Below, in pieces: positions 7,598 through 15,978 of a DNA stretch of 64,000 nucleotides. This DNA comes from Mangrovihabitans endophyticus. GTDB lineage: Bacteria > Actinomycetota > Actinomycetes > Mycobacteriales > Micromonosporaceae. Positions within the stretch are counted from its first letter, which is position 1. Every line of letters begins with the position of its first letter. The stretch lies in contig NZ_BMMX01000001.1 of NCBI RefSeq assembly GCF_014646155.1, positions 93,100-157,099 of the forward strand. Reading direction: 5' to 3'. The position numbers were made by a program, and so were the translations under genes. The notes below the pieces were generated by a model. That model made no database searches, was not told the origin of the DNA, and worked only from the letters and a program-made list of their open reading frames with translations.

Positions 7598-8851
7598 ATG
7601 ATCGAAGAGCTTGAGCAAGCGCGGGCCCGGACACAGAAGTGCGCCCTGGCACCCGCATGGTCGTTGACCGATGAACAGTTGATCGACGCGTTGGACACCG
7701 CGCATCGCGTGGAACAGGCTGCCGCGGCGGTAAAACTGCACCTGATACGCCAGATCGACCTGCGAGATCCGGAGCAAACCCGGGCATGGCGCACCACGGC
7801 GTCGTGGTTGCGCGATCACCTTCGACTCGATCCGCGTACGGCCCGTGACCTCGTCGCTCAGGCCGGCGCGGTCGCGCGTCATCCGCTGGTCGACCACGCG
7901 CTGAGCATGGGCGCGCTGGACCAGCGCCGCGCCGGGAGCGTGCTGGCCGCGCTGGACGAGCTGCCGCCCGAGGTCTCGACGGCAACCGTCGCCGCGGCGG
8001 AGTCGATGCTGACCGGCCTCGCCGAGGAATTCGCCCCCTCCCAGATGCGCAGGATCGGTGCCCGAGTGCTCGAGCACGTGGCCCCCGACGAAGCGAAACG
8101 GCTGGGGAAGAGCCTGCTGGAGCGGCAGGAGCGGCGGGCGCGCCGACGTCGCGCGTTCAGCCTGTCCGCGCCCGCCGACGGTCAGGTCTCGCTGCGGGGG
8201 ACGCTGAGCGTGGAGGATGCCGCCGTCGTACGCGCGGCCCTCGATCCGTTGTGCCGGCCGTCCCGCTCGCCGGTCGCCTCCGACGAACGAACACCGCCGC
8301 AGTCCCGGGCCGACGCGCTCGTCGAGGTGTGCAACCTCGCGCTGCGCACCGGCGAACTGCCGTCGTCGACCGCCGGGCCCGCCCAGCTCGTGGTCACCGC
8401 GCCCTACGACGTGTTGGCCGGTGAATTCGGCCGGGGCCACTTGGACGCCGGAGAGCGCATCAGCGCCGCATCGGTGCGCAGGCTGGCGTGCGATGCCGGC
8501 ATCCTTCCGATGGTGCTCGGCGGGGCAGGTCAGCCGCTCGACGTCGGCCGCGCACGCCGGGCGTTCACCGGGGCGCTGCGGCGAGCCGTGGTGACACGGG
8601 ACCGCGGCTGCGCGTTCCCCGACTGCGACCGCCCGGCGCGCTGGACCGACGTCCATCACATCGTTTCCTGGCTCGACGGGGGTGAGACGAGCGTCCGCAA
8701 CGGAGTGCTGCTCTGCCGGCGGCATCACCGTGTGGTTCATGAGGGCGAGTGGACGGTACGGGCGGGGCCGGACGGCGTTCCGGAGTTCGTGCCGCCGCGC
8801 GGGCACGCGCTTGGCCGGACGCGGCGCAATCGCTTTCATCGGCTGACATGA
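7598..8851 (+). CDS. DUF222 and HNH endonuclease domain protein (13E12-repeat family)
   Basis: About 417 residues. Residues ~15-300 match the helical DUF222 region, and residues ~340-385 form an HNH nuclease motif (CAFPDCDRPARWTDVHHIVSWLDGG, then NGVLLCRRHH) with a Cys pair. The family is abundant in actinobacteria, and several M. tuberculosis members are LexA-regulated. The start is uncertain: ATG 7598 would be leaderless given the promoter, while ATG 7580 lies inside the SOS box and gives the MFE start common in the family. The 3' end overlaps the convergent MFS gene by 16 nt. Its biological role is not established; DNA-damage induction is inferred from the box. Confidence 0.88.
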   Translation: MIEELEQARARTQKCALAPAWSLTDEQLIDALDTAHRVEQAAAAVKLHLIRQIDLRDPEQTRAWRTTASWLRDHLRLDPRTARDLVAQAGAVARHPLVDHALSMGALDQRRAGSVLAALDELPPEVSTATVAAAESMLTGLAEEFAPSQMRRIGARVLEHVAPDEAKRLGKSLLERQERRARRRRAFSLSAPADGQVSLRGTLSVEDAAVVRAALDPLCRPSRSPVASDERTPPQSRADALVEVCNLALRTGELPSSTAGPAQLVVTAPYDVLAGEFGRGHLDAGERISAASVRRLACDAGILPMVLGGAGQPLDVGRARRAFTGALRRAVVTRDRGCAFPDCDRPARWTDVHHIVSWLDGGETSVRNGVLLCRRHHRVVHEGEWTVRAGPDGVPEFVPPRGHALGRTRRNRFHRLT

Positions 8852-10080
8852 GCGTCGGGCGCGGTGACCGGGCGTGCTGTGCGGATGCCGCGGCTCATCG
8901 TCGCTGCGGCCGCCGATATGCCGACTGCTGCGGCGAACAGGAGCAGCGCCGTCGCCCCGTTCCATTGCGCCACCAAGACGCCGGCCAGGATCGGCGAGGC
9001 AGCGGACGCGGAGTTTGCGCAGAGAAAGATGACGCTCAACACCCTGCCCTGCAGATGATCTGGCGTGATGGCGGCCTGATGCCCGAACAAGGCTGCATTG
9101 CAAGCTGGACCTAGAAAAAGCGCCGCCGCCAGAGGGAACGCCATGGCGATGCCTCCGGCGAACGCCGCAGACAGCGCCAGGAGGCCGATGGACGCCCAGC
9201 AGATCATCCGGGAGAGCGTGGACAGCGGCAGCCTGCGCTGCAGCGGCGGGCACGCCAGCGCGCCGGCGAGGCCGCCGACCGCGGCGATCGTCTCGACCAG
9301 GCCGATGACTGCAGGCTCGGTACCGGTCCGCTGCAGCGAGATGATGATCGCGAAGATGGCGCCGCTCAGCGCGAAGTTCAGCGGTGCAGCAATGAGCAGG
9401 ACAGCGCGCAGGAATGGATGCGAGATCGTGAAGTGGATGCCCTCGGTCAGGGCCGCGGCGTGTCCTGACGTCGGCTGATCACGGACGGCCTGCATCGGTT
9501 TGCGGATCAACGCCACGCCGGTGATCGAGAGGATGCTGGTGAGGGCGTTGCCCGCGAACGGCAGTGCGTGGGCGAGACCAAAGAGGAGGCCGCCGAGCGG
9601 TGGGCCGGCGAGGCCCGCCGCGTAGGTGCGCGCCTCGTTGCGCGCCACCGCCGTGGCCAGGTGCGATGCCGGGACGATGCTGCGCAAGGAGGCGTGCTCG
9701 ACGGTGCTGAAGACGGTGCTGCCGCCGGCGTCGAAGACCGTGACAGCCAGGATGACGGTGATGCCCGCGTGCCCGGTCGCGACACTCGCTGCCAGGCCGA
9801 CGAGTGCGGCAAGCCGGAATGCGTCGCAGGCGATCAGCGCGCGGCGCCGGTTCACCCGGTCTGCAAGGACGCCAGCAGGCAGCCGGGAGACGAGCCGGGC
9901 GATGAGCCCGACCGTACCGACCAGGCCGGCTTGCACCGGTGAGCGGGTGTACGTCAATACCAACAGTGGCATCGCCAACGCGCTGATCGAGGCGCCCAGA
10001 TCGGAGAGAGACTGGCTGGTCCACAGCAGAGCGAAGTCGCGATTGCGCCACAAGGATGTCGACGGCGCGGGTGCGTTCAC
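8836..10080 (-). CDS. MFS transporter, drug/siderophore exporter type
   Basis: The 414-residue protein has ~12 hydrophobic segments and the loop 2-3 motif RLPAGVLADRVNRRRAL typical of the major facilitator superfamily. The overall pattern (FALLWTSQSLSDLGASISALAMPLL) is that of MFS_3/EntS-like exporters. It starts at GTG 10080, overlapping the TGA of the upstream ArsR-type regulator, so the two form an operon and the regulator probably controls export of its own ligand. The substrate is unknown. Confidence 0.88.
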   Translation of the reverse strand: MNAPAPSTSLWRNRDFALLWTSQSLSDLGASISALAMPLLVLTYTRSPVQAGLVGTVGLIARLVSRLPAGVLADRVNRRRALIACDAFRLAALVGLAASVATGHAGITVILAVTVFDAGGSTVFSTVEHASLRSIVPASHLATAVARNEARTYAAGLAGPPLGGLLFGLAHALPFAGNALTSILSITGVALIRKPMQAVRDQPTSGHAAALTEGIHFTISHPFLRAVLLIAAPLNFALSGAIFAIIISLQRTGTEPAVIGLVETIAAVGGLAGALACPPLQRRLPLSTLSRMICWASIGLLALSAAFAGGIAMAFPLAAALFLGPACNAALFGHQAAITPDHLQGRVLSVIFLCANSASAASPILAGVLVAQWNGATALLLFAAAVGISAAAATMSRGIRTARPVTAPDAHVSR

Positions 10081-10703
10081 TCGGCGACTCTCCGTGGGTA
10101 GGCCAACAGCGCGATGACCACCGTTGCCGCGTCGTCGTCCTCGGCGCGTCCCGCCTCCTCATGGCGCGCGATGACCTCGCCGATCTCGCCGCGCAGGGCG
10201 GACAACCGGCCGGGCGTGAGGCGAACAATGGAGTCACCGGCTCCGGCCGCGCGGCGCCAGGGGGCGCTCCATTCTCCCCGTGCGACTTGCTCCCGGTAGG
10301 CGGCCGCGAGGCTGTCCCACGTCTGCAAAGCGGCGCGGTCCAAAGCGCCGACAGCCGCTGCTTGCAACGAGCGCGGATCGTCGCCGTCGTCGGAGAACAC
10401 CGTCGTCGTGCTGGCGGCCTTCCACCAGCGTTCCCGGCCTCGGAGCCCCTTGCCGAGCTCCGGGGCATCGATCACGAATCCGTGTCGCGCCAGCGTCCGC
10501 AGGTGGTGGCTGGTCTGGCCGGAGTCGGTGTCGAGGCGGCGGGCGAGGATGGCGGCCGTGGCGGGGCCGTCGATGCGAAGTGACCCCATGATCAGCATGC
10601 GCAAGGGATGGGCCATGGCGCGCATCCGGCCCGGATCGGTGAGCCGCAGTCGTCCCGCGGTGGGTTCATCGGACGTTGCCGGGGCCGGGGGATCAGCATC
10701 CAT
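10077..10703 (-). CDS. ArsR-type winged-helix transcription regulator
   Basis: About 208 residues from ATG 10703 (GTG 10706 is also possible). Residues ~25-100 form a helix-turn-helix with MRAMAHPLRMLIMGSLRIDG and SGQTSHHLRTLARHGFV, the ArsR arrangement, followed by a helical C-terminal ligand domain. No CXC metal motif is present, so a small-molecule ligand is likely. It overlaps the downstream MFS gene by 4 nt. Its promoter contains the palindrome ATCTAT-GCA-ATAGAT plus an extra ATCTAT half-site, probably its own operator. Confidence 0.87.
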   Translation of the reverse strand: MDADPPAPATSDEPTAGRLRLTDPGRMRAMAHPLRMLIMGSLRIDGPATAAILARRLDTDSGQTSHHLRTLARHGFVIDAPELGKGLRGRERWWKAASTTTVFSDDGDDPRSLQAAAVGALDRAALQTWDSLAAAYREQVARGEWSAPWRRAAGAGDSIVRLTPGRLSALRGEIGEVIARHEEAGRAEDDDAATVVIALLAYPRRVAE

Positions 10704-10714
10704 CACCTCAACGT

Positions 10715-10743
10715 ATCTATCGCAGAGAATCTATGCAATAGAT
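10715..10743. promoter_or_regulatory. Palindrome and extra half-site upstream of the ArsR/MFS operon
   Basis: ATCTAT at 10729-10734 and ATAGAT at 10738-10743 are perfect inverted arms around GCA. A further ATCTAT lies at 10715-10720. This AT-rich island in GC-rich DNA sits 12-40 nt before the regulator start and is a plausible autoregulatory operator. Confidence 0.55.
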
Positions 10744-10829
10744 GGTCGCGGTCACGTCCCGGCGCAGCGGCGCCGCCAACGGCGGGGGAGACCGATCCGG
10801 GCCGGCCTCGCCGCGCCGCTGCTGCCGGT

Positions 10830-11459
10830 TCACATGCCGAAGTCGGCGTCCTGCAGCCGTTCTGCCAGATCCTCCGGGCCGTCGATGTCGACCCGCGCCG
10901 CGCGTTGCCTGCCCGAGGCGAACAGCACCAGCTCGCCCGGTTCGCCGCTCAGCGTCGCGTGCGGTTCGCCGTCGCCGATGCGGACTTCGCCGTGACCCGG
11001 CGCGCGCACCAGCAGCGGCACTCCGGCCCGCCGCAGGGCGAAACGGCCGATCATGCGGACCGCGCCCCATAGCGCTTTCTGCTGGCCCTCGTCCAGGACG
11101 CGCGGCGCCCAGGCCGTACCGGCGCGACGGACGTCCTCGTGGTGGATGAAGAATTCCATCGCGTTGGCCAGTTCATCGGTCAGCGGATTGCTCAGCGGGC
11201 TCCACCAGGGCGGGTTGCGTACCAGCTCGATCAGGTCCGGATAGGCGCGGTCGGCCAGCGCCTGCCGTACGTGCTCGCCGTGTCCCGCCAGCGGCGGGAC
11301 CAGCATGCCGATCGCCGCGTCCGGCCGGCGCTCACGTACGACGAGGTGCGCGGCCAGGTCCCGCGTCCGCCATCCGGCGCACAATGTCGGGGCGTCCGGG
11401 CCGGTCTCCAGCAGCAGGTCTGCGAGGCCGCTGCGTTCACGGCGCGCGTAGGCAGTCAT
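10830..11459 (-). CDS. TIGR03085/DinB-like metal-binding protein (maleylpyruvate isomerase-type fold)
   Basis: A 209-residue protein from ATG 11459. It has LADLLLETGPDAPTLCAGWRTRDLAAHLVVRERRPDAA at the N-terminus and EFFIHHEDVRRA in the middle. The His residues of AAHLVVRE and FFIHHED are the metal-ligand pattern of mycothiol-dependent DinB-like proteins, and the family I recall is TIGR03085. Its reaction is unknown. A TACGAT -10 element lies 7 nt upstream of the ATG, suggesting a leaderless mRNA. The longer frame to 11567 would pass through that promoter. It is divergent from the ABC exporter pair. Confidence 0.8.
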   Translation of the reverse strand: MTAYARRERSGLADLLLETGPDAPTLCAGWRTRDLAAHLVVRERRPDAAIGMLVPPLAGHGEHVRQALADRAYPDLIELVRNPPWWSPLSNPLTDELANAMEFFIHHEDVRRAGTAWAPRVLDEGQQKALWGAVRMIGRFALRRAGVPLLVRAPGHGEVRIGDGEPHATLSGEPGELVLFASGRQRAARVDIDGPEDLAERLQDADFGM

Positions 11460-11466
11460 GCCGCCG

Positions 11467-11494
11467 ATCGTATGGGGTGTGTCGGCAGACACAC
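11467..11494. promoter_or_regulatory. -10 element and 18-bp palindrome in the promoter facing the ABC exporter
   Basis: ATCGTA at 11467-11472 reads TACGAT on the minus strand, 7 nt before ATG 11459. GTGTGTC-GGCA-GACACAC at 11477-11494 is a perfect dyad next to it. The half GGCAGACAC recurs at 11559-11567 before the ABC gene, so one regulator may serve both genes. Confidence 0.5.
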
Positions 11495-11586
11495 GGTTTC
11501 GGGTGTCGTCGCGCGTCGCCGGTTCGGCAGGATGGATAGCGGTAAGGCCGGGAGCTTCGGCAGACACTTACAACAGGGTGGATCAC

Positions 11587-13446
11587 TTGACCACGAGTGC
11601 CAGCCGGACGACGAGGGCCAGCCGGACGACGAGGGCCAGCCGGACGACGAGGGCCAGCCGGACGACGAGGGCCAGCCGGGACGTGGTGGCCCGCGGGCTG
11701 CGGGTGCTGGCCCAGGCGATCCGCACGGAACCCCGCGTGTTCGCCGTCGGGGTGGTGGGCAGCAGCCTCTTCGGCCTGTTGATCATCGCTAATTCCTACG
11801 TCGTCGGCTACGTCATCGGGCATGTCGTGGTGCCCGCGTTCACCGAGGGCCGGGCAGCTCTCGGCGGGACCATGCTGATCGCCAGCGCCTTCCTCGGGCT
11901 CAGTGTGCTGCGGGTCGCCAGCATCTTCGGCCGGCGGCTGGGCGCCGGCTGGATGCAGTTCCGGTTGCAGGCGCGGTATCGCCGCGCCGTCACCCGGCGT
12001 TACCTCGCCCTGCCGCCGTCCTGGCACCAACGGCACGCCACCGGCACACTGCTGTCCAACGCCAACTCCGACGTCGAGGCCGCGTTCGTGCCGATCGCAC
12101 CGTTGCCGTTCGCCGTCGGCACCATCGTGATGATCCTCGGCGCCATGATCTCGCTGTTCGCCACCGATGTCGTGCTGGCGCTGGTCGGCGTGACGCTGTT
12201 CCCGGCGCTGTTCGGCCTCAACCTCATCTATTCCCGGCGGATGTCGCCGCGGCAGATCCGGGCCCAGCGGCTGCGTGCACGGGTGAGCGCTGTCGCGCAC
12301 GAGAGCTTCGACGGCGCGCTCGTGGTCAAGACGATGGGCCGCGAGGCCGACGAGGCCGGGCGCTTCTCGGTGATCGTCTCCGAACTGCGCGACGCGCTGA
12401 TCTCCGTGGGCCGCCTGCGCGGCCTGTTCGATCCGCTGATGGACGCCCTGCCCAGCATCGGCACGTTGTCCGTGCTGCTGCTCGGCGCCATCCGGCTGCA
12501 GTCCGGCGCGGTCAGTGTCGCCGAGCTGGTCAGCGTCGCGTTCCTGTTCACCGTGCTGGCCTTCCCGGTACGCGCGATCGGCTGGGTGGTCGCCGAGATG
12601 CCGCGCAGCGTGGCCGGGTGGGAACGGGTGTCCGCGGTGCTCGCGGCCGAAGGCGACCTCCGCTACGGCACCACCCGGCCGTCCGGCACCGGCGCCGGCG
12701 AGCTGAGCTTCGAGCGCGTCTGTTACCGGTACGCCGACGGGCCGCAGGTGCTGCACGACGTCACCTTCACGGTGCCCGCCGGGCGGACCGTGGCCCTGGT
12801 CGGCTCCACCGGCTCGGGCAAGTCGACGATCGCCTCGCTCGCGGTCCGCCTGGTCGACCCGACCTCCGGGACGGTGCAGGTCGACGGGCATGAGCTGCCG
12901 CACCTGTCCGGGACGGCGCTGGCCGCCACGTCCGCCCTGGTGCCTCAGGTGCCGTTCGTCTTCGACGACACGGTGCGTGGCAACGTGCTGCTGGACCGGG
13001 ACGGTCTGGACGACGGCGACGCCTGGTCGGCGCTGCGGCTCGCCCAGGCCGACACGTTCGTCGACCGGCTGCCAGACGGCCTGGACACCGCCGTCGGCGA
13101 GCGCGGCGCGTCGCTGTCCGGTGGCCAGCGGCAGCGGCTCACCCTCGCCCGGGCGCTGGCCGGGCGTCCCCGGCTGCTGGTACTCGACGACGCCACCAGC
13201 GCGGTCGACCCGCGGGTGGAATCGGCCATCCTGTCGTCGCTGCGCGGGCGGGACACGGCCGCCTCGATCCTCGTGGTCGCGTACCGCCGGGCGACCATCG
13301 CGCTCGCCGACCAGGTGGTCTATCTGGACCACGGCCGTGTCGCCGCCCGCGGCACGCACGCCGAGCTGCTCGCCCGCGTTCCCGGGTACGCCGACCTGGT
13401 CACCGCGTACGAGCAGGCGGAGGACGCGGACCCGGTGAGCGCGTGA
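11587..13446 (+). CDS. ABC exporter half-transporter 1 (degenerate ATP site)
   Basis: About 619 residues. I place the start at TTG 11587 (GGTGG 5 nt before); GTG 11578 is an alternative. Residues ~5-30 are an ASRTTR tandem repeat. A six-helix exporter membrane domain and an ATPase domain with Walker A GSTGSGKST and signature LSGGQRQR follow. Walker B reads LLVLDDATSAVD (Asp replaces the catalytic Glu) and the switch region reads VAYRRAT (Tyr replaces the H-loop His). This is the pattern of the degenerate partner of a heterodimeric exporter. It overlaps the next ABC gene by 4 nt. The substrate is unknown. Confidence 0.9.
   Translation: MTTSASRTTRASRTTRASRTTRASRTTRASRDVVARGLRVLAQAIRTEPRVFAVGVVGSSLFGLLIIANSYVVGYVIGHVVVPAFTEGRAALGGTMLIASAFLGLSVLRVASIFGRRLGAGWMQFRLQARYRRAVTRRYLALPPSWHQRHATGTLLSNANSDVEAAFVPIAPLPFAVGTIVMILGAMISLFATDVVLALVGVTLFPALFGLNLIYSRRMSPRQIRAQRLRARVSAVAHESFDGALVVKTMGREADEAGRFSVIVSELRDALISVGRLRGLFDPLMDALPSIGTLSVLLLGAIRLQSGAVSVAELVSVAFLFTVLAFPVRAIGWVVAEMPRSVAGWERVSAVLAAEGDLRYGTTRPSGTGAGELSFERVCYRYADGPQVLHDVTFTVPAGRTVALVGSTGSGKSTIASLAVRLVDPTSGTVQVDGHELPHLSGTALAATSALVPQVPFVFDDTVRGNVLLDRDGLDDGDAWSALRLAQADTFVDRLPDGLDTAVGERGASLSGGQRQRLTLARALAGRPRLLVLDDATSAVDPRVESAILSSLRGRDTAASILVVAYRRATIALADQVVYLDHGRVAARGTHAELLARVPGYADLVTAYEQAEDADPVSA
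11599..11670 (+). repeat. Four perfect 18-nt tandem repeats at the start of the ABC exporter gene
   Basis: GCCAGCCGGACGACGAGG is repeated at 11599, 11617, 11635 and 11653 without change, with a partial fifth copy. It encodes ASRTTR and adds a basic, low-complexity N-terminus. Confidence 0.95.
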
Positions 13447-15212
13447 CAGCCGTACGCGAGGAGGGCGCCCTCGCCACCGTGCGCCGCGGTCTGGTGCTCT
13501 CGCCCGAGCTGCGACCCGGCCTGGCCGGCACGCTGGCCCTGGCGACCGTCTCCATGGCCGGCCGGGTCGCCGTGCCGATCGCCGTCCAGCAGGGCATCGA
13601 CCGGGGCATCCGCGCCCCCGGCGGCCCGGACCTGAGCATCGTGGTCATCATCGTGGCGATCACCGCGTCGGTCCTGGTGGTGTCCACCACGTGCGGATAC
13701 TGGATGACCCGCCGCCTGTTCACGGTCAGCGAGACCGCGCTCGGGGCGCTGCGGTCGCGTACCTTCCGGCACATCCACGACCTGTCCACGCTGCACCAGC
13801 AGTCCGAACGGCGCGGCTCGCTGGTCTCCCGGGTCACCGGCGACGTCGACCAGATCAGCCAGTTCCTGCAGACCGGCGGCATCATGCTGCTGCTCACCTC
13901 GGGTCAGCTCGTGGTGACCACCGTTGTCATGGCGGTCTACTCCTGGCAGCTCACCCTGGTCGTGTTCGCTGCGTTCCTGCCCGCCGCGGTGGTGATACGG
14001 CTGTTCCAGCGCAGACTCGCGGCGGCCTACCGCACGGTCCGCGAACGGACCGGCGTCATGCTCGGCACCATCGGCGAGAGCGTCGTCGGTGCGACAGTCA
14101 TCCGGGCGTACGGGGTGGCCGGGCGCACCGAGAAACGGCAGGACGCCGCCATCGACGGCTTGCGCGTCGCCCAGCAGCGCGCCCTGCGCACCAGCGTGAT
14201 CAGCTTCTCCACCGGCGAGCTGGCCGCCGGGCTGGCGCTGGCCGCGGTGGTGGTCGTCGGGGTGCTGCTCGGCGTGGACGGCGGGCTGACCGTGGGCGAG
14301 CTGACCGCGTTCCTGTTCCTGGTTACGCTCTTCATCCAGCCGGTGCAGATCGCCACCGAGGTGCTCAACGAGGCGCAGAACGCGGTGGCCGGCTGGCGCC
14401 GGGTGCTGGACGTGCTCGACATCGAACCGGACGTGGCCGATCCGGGCGAGCACGGTGTGCCGTTGCCGCCGGGTCCGCTGTCGGTGCGGTTCCACGACGT
14501 CGCGTACCGCTATCCCGGCGGTCCGATCGTGCTGTCCGGGGTCGACCTGGAGATCCCGGCGCGCACCAAGGTCGCCGTGGTGGGGGAGACCGGCAGCGGC
14601 AAGACCACGTTCGCGAAGCTGCTCACGCGCCTGATGGACCCGGTCTCCGGCGAGGTCACGCTGTCCGGAGCGGCGCTGACCGCGGTGCCGTTCGTATCGC
14701 TGCGCGCACGGGTGGTGATGGTGCCGCAGGACGGGTTCCTGTTCGACGCCACCGTGGCGGAGAACGTGCGTTTCGCCCGGCCCGGCCTGTCCGACGACGA
14801 ACTGCGCGGGGCGTTCGCCGAACTGGGACTCGCCGACTGGGCGGCCGGGCTGCCGCACGGCACGGACACCCCGGTGGGCGAGCGCGGCGAGGCGCTCAGC
14901 GTCGGAGAGCGGCAGTTGGTCGCCCTGGTACGCGCGTACGTCGCGGACCCGGACCTGCTCGTGCTGGACGAGGCGACCAGCGCCGTCGACCCGGCCACCG
15001 AGGTGCGCCTGCAGCGCGCCTTGGATGCGGTGACCCGGGGACGCACCACCGTGGCGATCGCGCACCGGCTGTCCACTGCCGAGTCCGCCGACGAGGTGAT
15101 CGTGGTGGACGCGGGCCGCGTGGTGCAGCGCGGCCCGCATGCCCGGCTGGTCACCGAGACCGACGGCATTTACGCCAAGTTGTACGCCTCATGGCTGGAG
15201 CAGACCCGCTGA
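13443..15212 (+). CDS. ABC exporter half-transporter 2 (canonical ATP site)
   Basis: The 589-residue partner starts at GTG 13443, inside the stop of the first gene (GTGA). It has six membrane helices, Walker A GETGSGKTT, Walker B LLVLDEATSAVD with the catalytic Glu, and the H-loop VAIAHRLST, all canonical. Its signature is altered to LSVGERQ. Combining the two proteins gives one complete site (this Walker A/B and H-loop with the LSGGQ of partner 1) and one degenerate site, as in TM287/288-type heterodimers. The TGA at 15210-15212 is followed by the 17-nt repeats at the rpsD 3' end. Confidence 0.92.
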   Translation: MTAVREEGALATVRRGLVLSPELRPGLAGTLALATVSMAGRVAVPIAVQQGIDRGIRAPGGPDLSIVVIIVAITASVLVVSTTCGYWMTRRLFTVSETALGALRSRTFRHIHDLSTLHQQSERRGSLVSRVTGDVDQISQFLQTGGIMLLLTSGQLVVTTVVMAVYSWQLTLVVFAAFLPAAVVIRLFQRRLAAAYRTVRERTGVMLGTIGESVVGATVIRAYGVAGRTEKRQDAAIDGLRVAQQRALRTSVISFSTGELAAGLALAAVVVVGVLLGVDGGLTVGELTAFLFLVTLFIQPVQIATEVLNEAQNAVAGWRRVLDVLDIEPDVADPGEHGVPLPPGPLSVRFHDVAYRYPGGPIVLSGVDLEIPARTKVAVVGETGSGKTTFAKLLTRLMDPVSGEVTLSGAALTAVPFVSLRARVVMVPQDGFLFDATVAENVRFARPGLSDDELRGAFAELGLADWAAGLPHGTDTPVGERGEALSVGERQLVALVRAYVADPDLLVLDEATSAVDPATEVRLQRALDAVTRGRTTVAIAHRLSTAESADEVIVVDAGRVVQRGPHARLVTETDGIYAKLYASWLEQTR

Positions 15213-15229
15213 ACCGGGCCCCGCGCTGC

Positions 15230-15314
15230 GAGGCTCACCGCGCGGAGAGGCTCACTGCGCGGAGAGGCTCACTGCGCGGAGAAGATCACCGCGCGTAGAA
15301 GATCACCGCGCGTA
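15230..15314 (-). repeat. Five 17-nt tandem repeats that copy the stop-codon end of rpsD
   Basis: Units start at 15230, 15247, 15264, 15281 and 15298 (GAGGCTCACYGCGCGGA or GAAGATCACCGCGCGTA on the plus strand). The rpsD stop (TCA at 15303-15305) lies in the last unit, and each other unit has a TCA at the same place. Read on the minus strand, the final Y-A-R-stop sequence has been copied downstream of the gene. Confidence 0.9.
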
Positions 15315-15911
15315 GAACTCGACGACCAGTTGCTCATCGCACGTCACCGGGATCTCGGTGCGCTCCGCCCGGCGCAGCACGGTGGTGCGCAGCTCGTCCA
15401 GCACGGTGGACAGGTACGGCGCGGACCGCCCGTCGGCGTGTGCGCCCGCGGCCGCGATACGGAACGGCGGTTTCTGCCGGCTGCGTTCGCGCACCGCCAC
15501 CACCTGGCCGGGGCGCAACCGGTACGACGGCCGGTCCACCTTCCGGCCGTCCACCGCGAAGTGGCCGTGCGACACGAGCTGACGCGCCTGATAGATGGTG
15601 CGGGCCAGCCCGGCGCGGGCGACGGTGGCGTCGAGGCGGCTCTCCAGGAGCGCGACCATCGTCTCGCCGGTCTTGCCGGGTCCGCGGTGTGCGTCGTCGT
15701 ACGCCCGGCGCATCTGCGCCTCGCTGATGTTGTACTGATGCCGCAGGCGCTGCTTCTCCAGCAGGCGCACCTGGTAGTCGGACTGTTTGCGGCGGCTCCG
15801 GCCGTGCACGCCCGGTGGGAAGGGACGCCGCTCGAAGTACTTCACGCATTTGCGGGTGAGCGGGATGCCGAGGGCCCGCGACAGTTTCGCCTTGGGACGG
15901 GGGTTGTTCAC
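15303..15911 (-). CDS. rpsD: 30S ribosomal protein S4, Streptomyces-type, lacking the zinc cysteines (possible paralogue)
   Basis: S4 is a primary 16S rRNA binding protein. This 202-residue copy starts at GTG 15911, with AGGAG at 15917-15921; GTG 15917 has no room for a ribosome binding site. The start [19 protein letters not shown] matches the Streptomyces S4 form. The S4 RNA-binding domain ([37 protein letters not shown]) is intact. The N-terminal zinc cluster of four cysteines seen in some S4 proteins is absent; only one Cys remains. It stands alone, away from the rpsM-rpsK-rpoA operon, and two IdeR-like boxes directly abut its ribosome binding site. Whether a second rpsD exists cannot be seen here. 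Confidence 0.93.
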   Translation of the reverse strand: MNNPRPKAKLSRALGIPLTRKCVKYFERRPFPPGVHGRSRRKQSDYQVRLLEKQRLRHQYNISEAQMRRAYDDAHRGPGKTGETMVALLESRLDATVARAGLARTIYQARQLVSHGHFAVDGRKVDRPSYRLRPGQVVAVRERSRQKPPFRIAAAGAHADGRSAPYLSTVLDELRTTVLRRAERTEIPVTCDEQLVVEFYAR

Positions 15912-15922
15912 CGACACTCCTG

Positions 15923-15961
15923 TATGGTTAGCCTTGCCTAACTAAGGTAAGCCTAACCGGT
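15923..15961. promoter_or_regulatory. Two adjacent iron-box (IdeR/DtxR-type) sequences
   Basis: TTAGGCAAGGCTAACCATA on the minus strand (15923-15941) and TAAGGTAAGCCTAACCGGT on the plus strand (15943-15961) match the degenerate consensus TWAGGTWAGSCTWACCTWA at about 17 and 16 of 19 positions. Their centres are 20 bp apart, which would place two dimers on the same face. They lie between the S4 gene and the haem-utilisation-type gene and could control both. Confidence 0.7.
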
Positions 15962-15978
15962 CCCCGGAGGTTCGTGAC

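Noticed and set aside
15943..15961. Zur box upstream of the zinc-free S4 gene
   Set aside because: The sequence lacks the TGAAAATCATTTTCA-like Zur core and fits the iron-box pattern instead.
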